A DNA stretch of 64,000 nucleotides. Origin: Uloborus plumipes (lineage: Eukaryota > Arthropoda > Arachnida > Araneae > Uloboridae). This document shows, piece by piece, positions 46,201 to 58,900 of the stretch. The notes below the pieces were generated by a model. The model did not search any database, was not told where the DNA came from, and saw only the letters and a list, made by a program, of their open reading frames with translations. The position numbers and the translations under genes were made by a program. Location: the NCBI GenBank assembly GCA_038373865.1, contig JAXGGA010003913.1:31542-95541 (forward strand). The letters run 5' to 3'. Within the stretch, counting starts at the first letter, position 1. Every line of letters begins with the position of its first letter.

Positions 46201-49200
46201 ATACTACAGCGACTGGCGCAGTAAGCTTTGAGGCACTTTCAACAAGAACCGATGCAATAATATTCGAATTTTTTCAAAACCTATTAGCTTGCTTTTAACT
46301 TTACTCAGCATTACACTAGTTATTCGCAATCAACATCATTCTTATGCATTTTTTATGCTAAATTTCAGTCTTTGAAGTTCGCCAGATAGAGGTGACACTG
46401 TTGATATGGCCCGTTGAAAAGTGTTTTTTTTTTTAATAATAATAAATATTTTTTCAATGTTTACTGATGAAATAGGTTTCTCTATTAACACTTTACCGAC
46501 CGGTAGCGATTCGAACATCCTATGCCCTTTCACCGCCCGCTCAGCTGCAGATCGGGTAATTTGTACTTTTAACATTTTATTGTTAAACTATAAAATCCAC
46601 AGATCGGTTCAAAGTCGATTAATCGACGCCCGGTCGGTAAGCGCCGGAGAGCAAACGTCGAATAATCGACGCCCGGTCGGTAAGCGCTGGGAACAAAACG
46701 TCGATTAATCGACGCCCGGTCGGTAAAGTGTTAATGTAAGTGTATAATTATGGCAAAATACATTATGCCACGTTAGCAAAAATTGAGCGTCGAACATGTT
46801 TGTATAAAAACTAGTATTTGGACAGGCCAGGGGAGTATACATTTATGACTATTTTCGGCTGTAAATGCTAAAATAAAATAATTGCAGTGAATTAATTGGG
46901 CGGTCCATATAAAAGATAATAGTCTGTAATGCTTTTGCATACAAAAACATTAATAAAATCAGTTTTACATGAAGTTTTTCCATTGGCCGTCTGAATTCAA
47001 ATAGCGTAGAATGACCCATATAGCAAATGCAAGTTTTAAATTGAAAACTTCGGAAAGTTATCACCCACAACCCATTTACTCTTTTTTAAGTGGAACTATT
47101 CGCGAGTGCTAGGCGCAGCTTTCAAGGGTGGACAGTACTGCAGTTATGATTAAGAATAGGCAAATAAATTAAAAACTTGTCATGTTTATTTTGATAAACT
47201 ATAAATGTTCTAAATTTCGAAACTCATACATGCACATAAAGTTCACTTTTGTACCATTAGCCTTTATTTATGAAAATAAGTTAACTCGAAAAAGGATTTT
47301 ATCTCCCATATGTTTAAAACTCAGTGGATTGCACATCTTAATCTTCCGTTTCATTTACTTTTCCCTTTATTTCGCTGAGACCTATACTACTAACTACCTT
47401 GCTTTGACATTGATTTCAACGTGCGAATTGAAATAGTTCAAATTCTGTTTATGAACCGTGACTTTCAAGGACATTCCTGAAAAGTTTCCTTCTCTAAGAT
47501 TTCTGTTTAATTTACAGTTTTATAATTGAGAATGTTTAATCTTTAAAAGAAGGAAAATCCAGATGTAATTATTATTATTATTGTTATTATTGTTATTATT
47601 GTTATTATTGTTATTATTGTTATTGTTATTTTGAGAATTATTCGTTTCTGCCGTACTACGATGGAACGAAAGTGATTTCACTCCATTTCTAGAAACTTTC
47701 ATAAGACAAAGAATAAGCTGCGTCTTTGTCTATGATTTCGTTTTAAATTTAGAATTCATTTAATTTTCAATGTTTCAAAGAAATGAACCATAGCTGCAGT
47801 TTTTAATTATTTATTATTCGAAAATTATTTGTTTCCAATGTTCTGTGATATTTTAAACAAACTCTGAGAGTAACAATGAGAGTGGTTTAATTCCTTTTCT
47901 GTGAAATTTTTAGTTATGAGTTGGCGGTTTTCTTAAAGAAGTGCAACACATTTTATCTAAAACGGAAAGGGGTTGCTCCTTGAGATACTTTGCAATAATT
48001 TGTCTTAGTCTGACTTTCGCCGGCCGTGGTTGGGGGGAGGGGGGGGGGCGGTTTGCTAGTCAGAGAAGTTAAAGCGTGTGCATTTTTTTTTATAGCACGG
48101 ATTGTGATGGAAGTTTTTTTTTTTTTTGACGAATGTTAATGTTTTTCTTATCGAAAGGGCTGTTGCTGTATTTGTCGAAAACTGGTTTTAATTTTGTTTT
48201 CATCAAATATAAAACCAGGTATGTAACTAAATGGTCTAATTAATTACGTGTTATAGTTTATATCCAACTTTCAGCAAAAATGAGATACCTGCACTTAAAT
48301 GCGACACTTTAATTTAAAAAAAATCGCACCGATTAACTCTCATATTTCGATAACGTGGTTACAAGGGGGGGGGGGGGGTGCGTTCAGATACATATTTTAC
48401 AATGTTACTTTTTATTATTATTATAATTTTTTCATTATTACACTCTCGTATGGTTTCCTGGTTAGCTTAATTTTGAGTTTAACACCTCCGTGGTTATGAA
48501 GACAGTATCCAGTAGAAAGTTAAATATTCATTGGGTAATTACAGCTGGCTGTTATAATTTCAATCGTGAGTTTTAAAAATGCTTTATCTTCAGATTAGAT
48601 TTAGTGAAAAATTTCAATGCAGTACAGCACAGAAAGCCTTAGAAAATATGCTTAGAGCATTATGCATATTAATTACTTTCAAAAATGAAACGCTCACTTT
48701 TGGAGGATTCATGATTACAAAACAAATGTCGTCATTTTTGAGGATTCTTTTTCCCGCGGAAACCCATGATCAAATCTCACGAAATGTTTCATACATTCGA
48801 CAAAAAGGTTTACTTGTTCAATTTTTCACGAAGCTGTTTCGTCAAATACGACGAAAGGTTTGTGAGATTTGTGCATTCGTTTCTGGGGGGGGGGGGGGGG
48901 GGGGAGTTTTAAGGAAGTACCTACTGCAAATTAATCTGTAATGTTTTTCTTCAGACAGACTGGTAGGAAACAGACATCGATGCTTCCTCTTTATCTAAGG
49001 AAGAGAAGTCACCACGTAAAGTAAGGATCAATTTTAACTCCCAATAAACCAAAGCTGAAGTGTAAGTTTTTGATGCATAAGAGTTTATTATTAATACGCT
49101 TTTATTAGTTTCACATGTGGGTTTGTTTGTTTGTATGTATGTGACTCTGAATATAAAATAAAATTCAGGTTCGTTACAAATATAAAAGTAATATATTTAA

Positions 49201-49885
49201 TAATACTATTATTAATACAAAATGCTAAACTATATATATGTTGATGTGTTATAAGTGTTTTAATGTTTTTATGTAACTCTGAATAAAAGATAAAATTCAC
49301 GTTCTTTGCAAATGTAAAAGTAATATATTTAATACTATTATTAGTATTAAAGGCTAAACTCTATTATATTTTGATGTATTTTTTATAAGAGCATGTGAAT
49401 TTGTAATGCATCATAGTTTAAAGCTTTATAATTTGATCAACTCTAAAAGTGTATTTTTTAGTTTTTTGAAACTATAATTTAATTATTTATTTATTTAATT
49501 TAACAGTATACTGTAGACGCTTGTTAGAATAACCCCCTTGTCAATACATAAATAACACATAACTTAAAAATAATACATTTAACAATAAAATGTATTTAAA
49601 ATCATGTGAATGAAATCAGTGTTTTTTTAAATGGTTTGCTTATATTTTAGGATTTTTTAAAGACATTAATTTCTCCTCTTATTTAGATATTACAGTAGTG
49701 TTTTCGTTTTCCGACTTTTTCAAAACAAATATAATTTATTATGTCTATCGTTTGTGAGTTATTCTCATCGTTTTTCTTACTCCTTCACCCTCCACTAACG
49801 TCTTTCAACGTTTCAACGGAAATGTTTTAGTTTGAGTCAGCCAAAATTGTTAAATAATAATTTCAAATAGAGAGTCTTGAGAAAT

Positions 49886-49916
<31 letters not shown>

Positions 49917-52900
49917 CGAATAAATAAACGTTGAAACTTAAGTTTAAGAGTTATGACGGAATAAGCGGTTCAGTTTAGAACAGAATTGAAACAATACTAC
50001 AATTATATTGTTTCATTTTTAGTGGGTATCACACATAGATAAATTCGTTCAACCCAACTCCCAACTCAACAGTAATTTCTTCCACTCCTCCGTTAACTTC
50101 GGCCAGGAAACGTCCGTGTGCTGTGCTATTTCTAGCAGAAAGTTGAGTGAAAAGTTGATGTTACGGTTGAATTATAGATTGGGTTAAACGAACCTCCTTT
50201 TTTTATGATACCCGCTTAGCTATCTGTTTAATTGAATGAAACAAAAGTTTGCAACGGAACTGTGAATGCAAACTTAAGAGTTATGATGAATATTTGATTT
50301 AGTGAACAGACTTAGATACCACAATTATATCGTCGAACTTACCTATCTATTTAATTTAATAAAATAAAAGCTTGTAATGAATTTGTGATTGCATCTTTTA
50401 GAGTTACAATGAATCCGCTGCTTCGGGTACAGAAATGAAACGATGCCACAATCATGCTGTCTCATTTAGCTATTTGTACAGTTAACGTATGAAATTTTAC
50501 CATGAAAACTTCTGTCTCATTGCATTTGTATTTTTCAATTTACGATTATGATATTTTTTTTTCTTTGCAGTTGCTTGACGTATTAAAAAAACACCAAGAA
50601 GGGCTGAAAACTACAAATTTAGCGAAACTAGATTCTGCATTGACTTTCTCTAAGCTCCTGACATCATTTAGATCTGCTTCCAAAGAAGATATTCTGAACG
50701 TTTTAAGTCATAGGAAATTCAGTTCTATTATGTAAGTAGAAAATAAACAGAAACGCATCAGTACAATTTTTCTTTACCATAAATTGCGTCTGGGTCATTC
50801 CATTTTAAATCAACAAATGGGGTGCGCATCACCATTTTTGATTTTGATGAAAATTTGCATGTGTATTCCTTTTACTTCCCAGAGCTCAAAATAGTGTTCA
50901 TTTTATTTTTAAAAAATTTACCCTTTGATATATAGGCCCTTTTTGTTGTTGGCAGCAGCGAAAATCGGGCGTTTTGATGCTTTGTCTTATGAACTATAAC
51001 TTTTTTTCTATCAAAGATTTTGAACTCAACTATAGCTCATTGGAAAGCTAAGAAAAAGATCTTTTTATATATGCTATTAATAAATTTCAGATTTAAAAAA
51101 AATACTTATTTTTCAAGGCCAAAGTTCACGACGAAAATGACATTTTTTTCTACTTTCGAACATTAAAAAACCCATGAAGGGTTCAAAGTAACAAGCCGAT
51201 TTTTTCATCGTATATTCATAGTCATGGTTACTTACTGTATAAAAAAAATTGGCTTGTTATTCCACCTCCTTTATGAGATATGCCCCCCCAAACTTGTAAA
51301 TTTTTTAAAAAATCCAATTTTCAACGCTAAAAAAATGCATGTGGGGGGCAAGATAAAATTTTTTTTACATGTGGTATTTTAAGTACTTTTTACCAGCTTT
51401 CTAATAAAACAAAAGTTGCTTTGTTATTCAAAGGCGTTTGGCAGATATAAGGGACTGAACTTTCAAAAAATTGCACAAAAACAACACGATTATTTTCATT
51501 TTTTTAAATCTTTTTTTTTATTTAAATGTAATTATGTACCTTATTCTTTGCCTTAAATGCTAAAAAAAGACTAAGAAGAGCAATGAAGAAATATATTTAA
51601 AGTTTAATAAGATAATTTAATATTTTTAACACCTGGGAATATAGAATACCACTAAACTTGTCTGATTTTTAAACATCTGATTGCTACCTACAACAGGACT
51701 GAGCATTTCTCAACTTGTCCAGGTTTGTACATACCATGTGGTCATCCTTGTTCTGACTTGCTCTCACATGTGTATCTTAGTTGTCTTTCAAATTCTGAAA
51801 GAAGTAGGTTGTTGAGCTAGTGTTTCTGCTGTAAAATCTTGTGAAGCTGATGTGATTTCTTTTCATTTCAAGTTCATTCATATTCACAGAATGTTTTGTT
51901 AAAGGTAAAAGAAGAAATTCTTTAGAATCCTTAAATATAAATTTAAATTTGTCTTTCTACATGTAAACTGTGAATAAGTTATGGATAACCCTAAATGCTC
52001 CATAGGAGTTTTTGAGAATGATGATTGTAATATTTTAAGTTACAGTAGGCAGTCTACTGTAAATAGTATTTCTGAGTACAGTGATGATGATAAAACTTTA
52101 CTACACCTGAGTACTGGGTGTAAAACTATTGAAACTGTTTGTACCTACCATGCAAAAAAATTTCTTGCCAAGTTTTGCCACCTTTATGGAACTTCTTGCT
52201 GGTAGGTACAAATAGTTTCAATAGTTTTACACCTAGTTCTCAGGTGCAGTAAAGTTTTATCATCATCACTGTACTCAGAAATACTATTTACAGTAGACTG
52301 ACTGCCTACTGTAACTTAAAATATTACAATCATCATTCTCAAAAACTCCTATGGAACATTTAGGGTTATCCATAACTTATTCACAGTTTACATGCAGAAA
52401 AACAAATTTAAATTTATATTTAAGGATTCTAAAGAATTTCTTCTTTTACCTTTAACAAAACATTCTGTGATTATGAATGAACTTGAAATGAAGAGAAATC
52501 ACATCAGCTTCACAAGATTTTACAGCAAAAACACTAGTTCAACAACCTACTTCTTTCAGAATTTGAAAGACAACTAAGATACACATGTGAGAGCAAGTCA
52601 GAACAAGGATGACAAAATGGTATGAACAAACCTGGACAAGTTGTGAAATGCTCAGTCCTGTTGTAGGTAGCAATCAGATGTTTAAAAATCAGACAAGTTT
52701 AGTGGTATTCTATATTCCCAGGTGTTAAAAATATTAAATTATCTTATTTAAACTTTAAATATGATTCTTCATTGCTCTTCTTAGACTTTTTTTAGCATTT
52801 AAGGCAAAGAATATGGTATATCATTACATTTAAATAAAAAAAAAGATTTAAAAAAATAAAAATTATCGTGTTGTTTTTGTGCAATTTTTTGAAAGTTCAG

Positions 52901-55900
52901 TCCCTTATATCTGCCAAACGCCTTTGAATAACAAAGCAACTTTTATTTTATTAGAAAGCTGGTAAAAAGTACTTAAAATACCACATATAAAAATTTTTTT
53001 ATCTTGCCCCCCACATGTATTTTTTTAGCGTTGAAAATTGGATTTTTTAAAAAATTTACAACTTTGGGGGAGCATATCTCATAAAGGGGGTGGAATAACA
53101 AGCCAATTTTTTTTATACAGTAAGTAACCATGACTATGAATATATGATGAAAAAATCGGCTTGTTACTTTGAACCCTTCATGGGTTTTTTAATGTTCGAA
53201 AGTAGTAAAAAATGTCATTTTCGTCGTGAACTTTGACCTTGAAAAAATAAGTATTTTTTTTAAATCTGAAATTTATTGATAGCATATATAAAAAGATCTT
53301 TTTCTTAGCTTTCCAATGAGCTATAGTTGAGCTCAAAATCTTTAATAGAAAAAAAGTTATAGTTCATAAGACAAAGCATCAAAACGCCCGATTTTCGCTG
53401 TTGCCAACAACAAAAAGGGCCTATATATCAAAGGGTAAATTTTTTAAAAATAAAATGAACACTATTTTGAGCTCTGGGAAGTAAAAGGAATACACATGCA
53501 AATTTTCATCAAAATCGAAAATGGTGATGCAACAACTTTTTTGAAAATTTGTTGATTTAAAATGGAATGACCCGTCTACAACAATGTAATATTTCTGTAA
53601 ATAATAATTATGAAGAGTAGGAATGCACCGATAAGCAAATTGGCCGATTACCGATTAATCAGCTGTTGACAATCGGCTGAGCCAATTAATGATAAGGATT
53701 ATTGTTTTTAATTCTATCAATTTCTTAATACTGTTTTTGTTCTTTATTTTACAATTCTAAGTTTAAAAATAGTGATTTCTGTGAGAGAATATCCCCCCCC
53801 CCCGATTTCCCTAATTTTTCCAAAATAATTTCAAAATTTTATCAAATTTCTTACAACCAATTTTAATACATTATTAATTTGATTATTATATATTGTTAAT
53901 TACGTTAACTAGACATGAAAGTACAGAAAAAAGGGGGGTTTGCGCTGAGCACTTCAATTTGGAAGTAATTTTAATTCAATTTTTTCAATAATTAGTATTA
54001 ATTTAGCCTAAGACTTTTATTCTTCGTGAAAATTAAAAAGCTATCTAAAAGCATTGTGCTAATAAGAAGAAAAATATCAACACATGAAAAATGGAGCAAC
54101 ATTGCCTACGTGTATATTTATTCAAAATAGAAGAATTAATTTATTAAAACGTTTATATCAACAGTGAGGATTTTTCTACTGTTAATAAAATTATTCGTCA
54201 CAGTTTCTTAGTGAAGGTATACTTTAAAAAATAATATTAAAAAAAAAATTTATATCGGCCCGATTTTGCCGATTATTAAAATTCGGCAAAGTGACTGATT
54301 ATTGCCGATTAATCAGTGCATCCCTAATGAAGAATATCGTTGTGATATGTTTATAGAAATATAAATGAAAGGAGAACCAGTGGTGTTCCCCCAATGTTCA
54401 ATAGCGCAAATTCCCCCCCCCCCTCTATAAATAAAAACTGAACTCTTGCTTTTTAATTACACTAAACACGACCTTTTTTAGAGTCCCAAATTTTCAGTTA
54501 ATGAAGTATAACTTAAGTGAATAAATTAAATGTATATAAATGTATTAAAAATCAAGAAATAAATTCGTGCTTGAGATAAACAAAGTGACAACAAATGCGA
54601 AAGCGAATTGCTTTACTTCTACGATGGTAATTACAAATACAATAAATGTTATTTCATACAGAAATTAAGATATAGCGAGTAATTGCTGCTATTACTAATA
54701 AGTTTTGCCGTCGGTTCAGAATTTCAAATTTAAACGTTGCAGCTACCGAATTCACACTATTTGCTGTATCACAATTTGCAATTTTCGTATAAATCCTAGC
54801 TAAGACAATAAAGAACACCCCTCCCTCCTCTTAAAAAAATGATGGCACAATTTGCGACATGAAACCCTTTTGTGGGCACTGCTGAGCAGAACAATATGGA
54901 ATACTAGTTACGTTTCTATTAATCGCGTAAGTGGTTTTTTGATTCCCCCTCAACTGACTATGAAAACAAATATGAAGTGGTAAGTGGATAAAGGTGATAC
55001 GTGACATTTTTTTAATATCTAGAAAAAGCTTTAAAAAAATGTCGTTATTTCTTTTTAAGGATTTTTCTCAATGTGTAAAATGGGGTCATATTCTTGGTTA
55101 CCAACCATTTCTGTGACTAAGGGGACATGATACAGATGGACTTGTCACATTCATCCATGGTAAAAAGTAAGTTTCAAAAATTGTCGCATATTACCTTTAT
55201 CCACTTGCCCATTCATATCTCCTTTCTTTGCGAAGCCAAAAAGTTAATGCACGTCGTAGATCTTTTCATTATGATTTCCTAAATTCTAAGCTTTATTGCA
55301 GGCCTCAAATCCTGGATCTTACGGCAGCGAGTGGAACTAAGAATTCTTTAGATGCTGTATCAGAACATTTCGCGAAAATAAAGGATTATGATGAGATTTT
55401 CGAACGTTATCTCATATCAATTTCAGTTCTTCCTCGTCCAGAATCGCATGTACTGAAAACGTTGGTGGTAAGTAGGCAATTTGACACCAGATACCATTTT
55501 ATCTATATATCTCTCTATATATATCACTATTATACATCAAATTGTTCAGTTGATTTTATTTTCCATTCCGCGTTTTTATTCACCTAACAACTAATCAGGG
55601 AAAGTTGAACGCGGCCTTACAGCGATGGCGATCGCCACTACCTCGAGGAGCTCATCGCTGGTAAATTTTCGACATTGAAGTTCAAAAAAGGCATTTTAGA
55701 CTATGTTTGATCTCCTATGTTAGACTCCTATGTTAAAGGAGACCTAGGGCTTTCCCCCGGATATGTTTCGCAATTGAAGTCCAAGTCACACATATGAGGT
55801 CAACATATTGTAAACCAAGATGTGTAGAAAAGGATGCACAATAAAATCAATCGTCCTTACCTTGAAACATTTCTAGATTCGCCCTTGCGCCCTTAAAATT

Positions 55901-58900
55901 CAAGAACGCGTTTGACCTAATTTTTTGGAAGGAAGAAAATGCCGTTACTTACGGGAAAAAGCTCCCAACAGGACACATACTTTTATCAACTGAAAAGAGG
56001 TATCAGTAGTAGCGTACATGGTACTGTAGATCCGTGAAAGCCGCGCCTAGAACTCGCAGAGGAAGGACAGGAGAGAGAGAAAGTACATATATATACCCGA
56101 GCCTGGATTCGAGCGCGCCGCCTCCATTCCCGGTCATACTTCTCTGTTGACTATACAAGGTAGCTGGCAGCGGAATCTTCGGCCAGTGTGCATTTGATCT
56201 CTATTTATTTCAAAGCGAAATTTACTTCAGATTTAGGAGCATGACATCTTCACGTACTGTCCGTTCGCGAAAGCCGCGCCTTGCACTGGGGAGCCATTCT
56301 ACTTGAAAAAGGGGTCTTGGGTAGTGAGTAGGAGATTTCTGAAGTTTTCAATTTAAAACTTGCATTTTTGCTTTCCTTTTGCAACATTCAACTACACTAC
56401 GTATTTGAAATTAGCACTGTTCTAAGTTGTTTGATACGGCTCAAAATGCTTCTTATTATCCTTCCCCTTATTGCTATCTACCCCTATCACTCCTATTTTG
56501 GTAATATCAGAGAAGAGACCTGACGCATGCGTAAATACGCGGAAGGCTCTACCTAAGAAAATCAGACAGTACCTCCGCAACTCCCGTGGCATAGGGGAGG
56601 GGTGCGTAAGGTTTGAGGGCGCACGATTCAGGCAAATAGCACTATGAGTTACACGGGGAAAATATTTTTCATAGTTTAATAAGGGACTGACGGACGCAAT
56701 TACAAAACTTGCATTGTTAAGCATCTAAATCTATGTACGCTACTGGGTATTAGGCATCATTAAGAAAAGCTCTAAATGACAGGACTGGGGATAGTAAAAT
56801 AAAAGGCCCGTCCATAGGAATTGTGTAACACATTTAAGTGCTCCTATTCTATCAAATAAAATCTTAAAATGTTGGCTCTGAGCAACGTTATTTCTTCATT
56901 AGGCTATTTCTCTAAATTTCTTCTAATGATAGTTTCTGTTCCAAAAACAACAGTAAACAAAACATTGGATTTTATTGCCGCTCTTAGAACGCAGTTTTTT
57001 TTTTTTCAGAAATACCGAAATATAATCGATGAAAGAATTATTATTAACATATTTCTTACACATATTCTAACTTCATCTTAGCGTTTCGAGGCAAGGAACA
57101 AAATTACTCGAACTTAAAACAAAATTTGTAACAGGTATTAGTCTCAACTTTTATTGTTAGATGGCGGCACTGCATCACTCCATGCGTTTGAGGCCGCAAG
57201 TTCAACGTTCTAGAATATCCAAATCGACACTCTTTAGTTTCCAATTCGACTAATAATTAAAAAACTGACTTAATGAATAGTTATAATCCAAGAGTCATTT
57301 CATAATGATACAAATTACTAATAAAGTCTCAAGTTAATGATACAGAGAGGGGGGAAAAATCTGAGCATATTAGCACTTCATCCTTTTGGGGTGCACATCA
57401 CCCCTCCCCGCAAAGGCAGTGGCCTCAAATGCTATGATACATCCCCTCCCCCGAAAGAGAGCCCCCAAAACGAGACCGAAAAGATAATTTATTTTCAGAA
57501 AATTTATTGAAAAATAAATGAAACAAAAACGAAATAAACTATGTTCGATGTATATATTTCATTTTTTTTTCATTTTCATCCTTATCGCATCCAGTTTCCC
57601 TTTTTATAAGTACTTTACAGCAAGGGCGGATCCAGCTCTTGGTTAAGGAGGGGGTCATATTCGGAAAGGAGGGGGTCAAAAGGATAATTTTTGAGCAAAA
57701 ATGGAGCTGTTTCGCAATTTTTTCGTATTAGACCTAAAACACTCAGTTTTATGCTATATTTGGTCGCTTAAGGGAGGGGTCATGACCCCCATGACCCCCC
57801 CCCCTTTGGATCCGCGCTTGCTTTACAGACTAAAGGCATGGAGGTAGAGCTAACATCAAAAACTTTAAATGTCATATATTTAAAGAAAGGAACGCCTAGG
57901 GGCGCCGCAAGTGGAGTTTTGGGGGTCAACTCTCCAGAACCATTGGTTTTAACACGTATTACCAGTTCTGATATGGTGGTTTATATTCATATAAGGTCGG
58001 TTAAGACGCAAATGCCAAAAGGTAAAGTCTGGCTACGCTAGTGCTTTTGAAGCTAATTGTCAAAATTCAGTTAATAACCAACATTTTTTATTAATTTCGA
58101 AAAACACGTGATTCTTTAATGCTATGCATGTTTCTAAAAATGCCCTTAGGAAGATGCGATATCAGGCCTAGTAGCCTGTATGGTAATCAGGTTCTTATAT
58201 TGATAATGATACAACCTCGCACAAGGTGTATATATAATATGTATTTCATGAGTGAAAAGTATTGATTAAGTCAAAGTTTATTTGACTATTTCTAATTTTT
58301 TAATAGTCCTTTGCAGAGAAAAATGAGCACGATGTAAAAATAAAAGCCACTCTAATATCAACTCTTGGTGCCGTTTTGAAAACTTATGCAGCAAGGAATG
58401 AAAATTCCAATTCACAGGTTAGTACATTTTTGAAAATTAAAGGCTTCAATTTAGTTTTTAGATCCGAATAAAAAGCAATGTATTCGTACAATGTTATTAA
58501 AAATCCTTGATTTTTAGCCCCCTAAGAGCCACTGAAAAAGTAGTGGCAGATTTCAAGTAGGTAATTTTTAAAAAAATATTACAGGTTGTTGAAGATGTCA
58601 GAACTTATTTGGAAACACAACTAAGAAAATGTCGCTCAGAATCTTGCAGTCTCATATATTTACATGGGCTAAGAAATGCTGCTCAGCCCAAATCTTACGG
58701 AATTCTTCTTGAATGCGGGAGCAAAGGAGGAAGACAGGCACTTGAAGCACTTCTAGCTCTGAAAAGTTTTTCAGTGTCTTTACCTTCAGAAGTAAGTATT
58801 TTATATTGAACATCATTTAATATTTTTCAGAAATATTAAAGAATATTTTTAAAATGCTATAAGTTTAAACTTGCTGCATATCAAGTTCAGTAACACAGAA

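Larger units (their letters stand above)
45347..47137 (+). repeat. TACTGTC repeat, copy 2, carrying nested insertions
   Basis: The outer halves 45347-45527 and 47018-47137 align with copy 1 (29608-29920). They are split exactly at ATAT by the element 45528-47017. Lies in an MTTP intron. Confidence 0.8.

Noticed and set aside
47520..47702. Poly-asparagine frame on the - strand
   Set aside because: Translation of a TTATTG microsatellite.
48579..48941. 120-codon frame as an MTTP exon or separate gene
   Set aside because: Wrong phase for MTTP, ends in a poly-glycine G run, no recognised motif.
51981..52577. Two frames (51981-52205 and 52392-52577) inside the large palindrome
   Set aside because: They fall in mirrored arms and loop, and resemble no family; the mirrored copy is not open over the same span.
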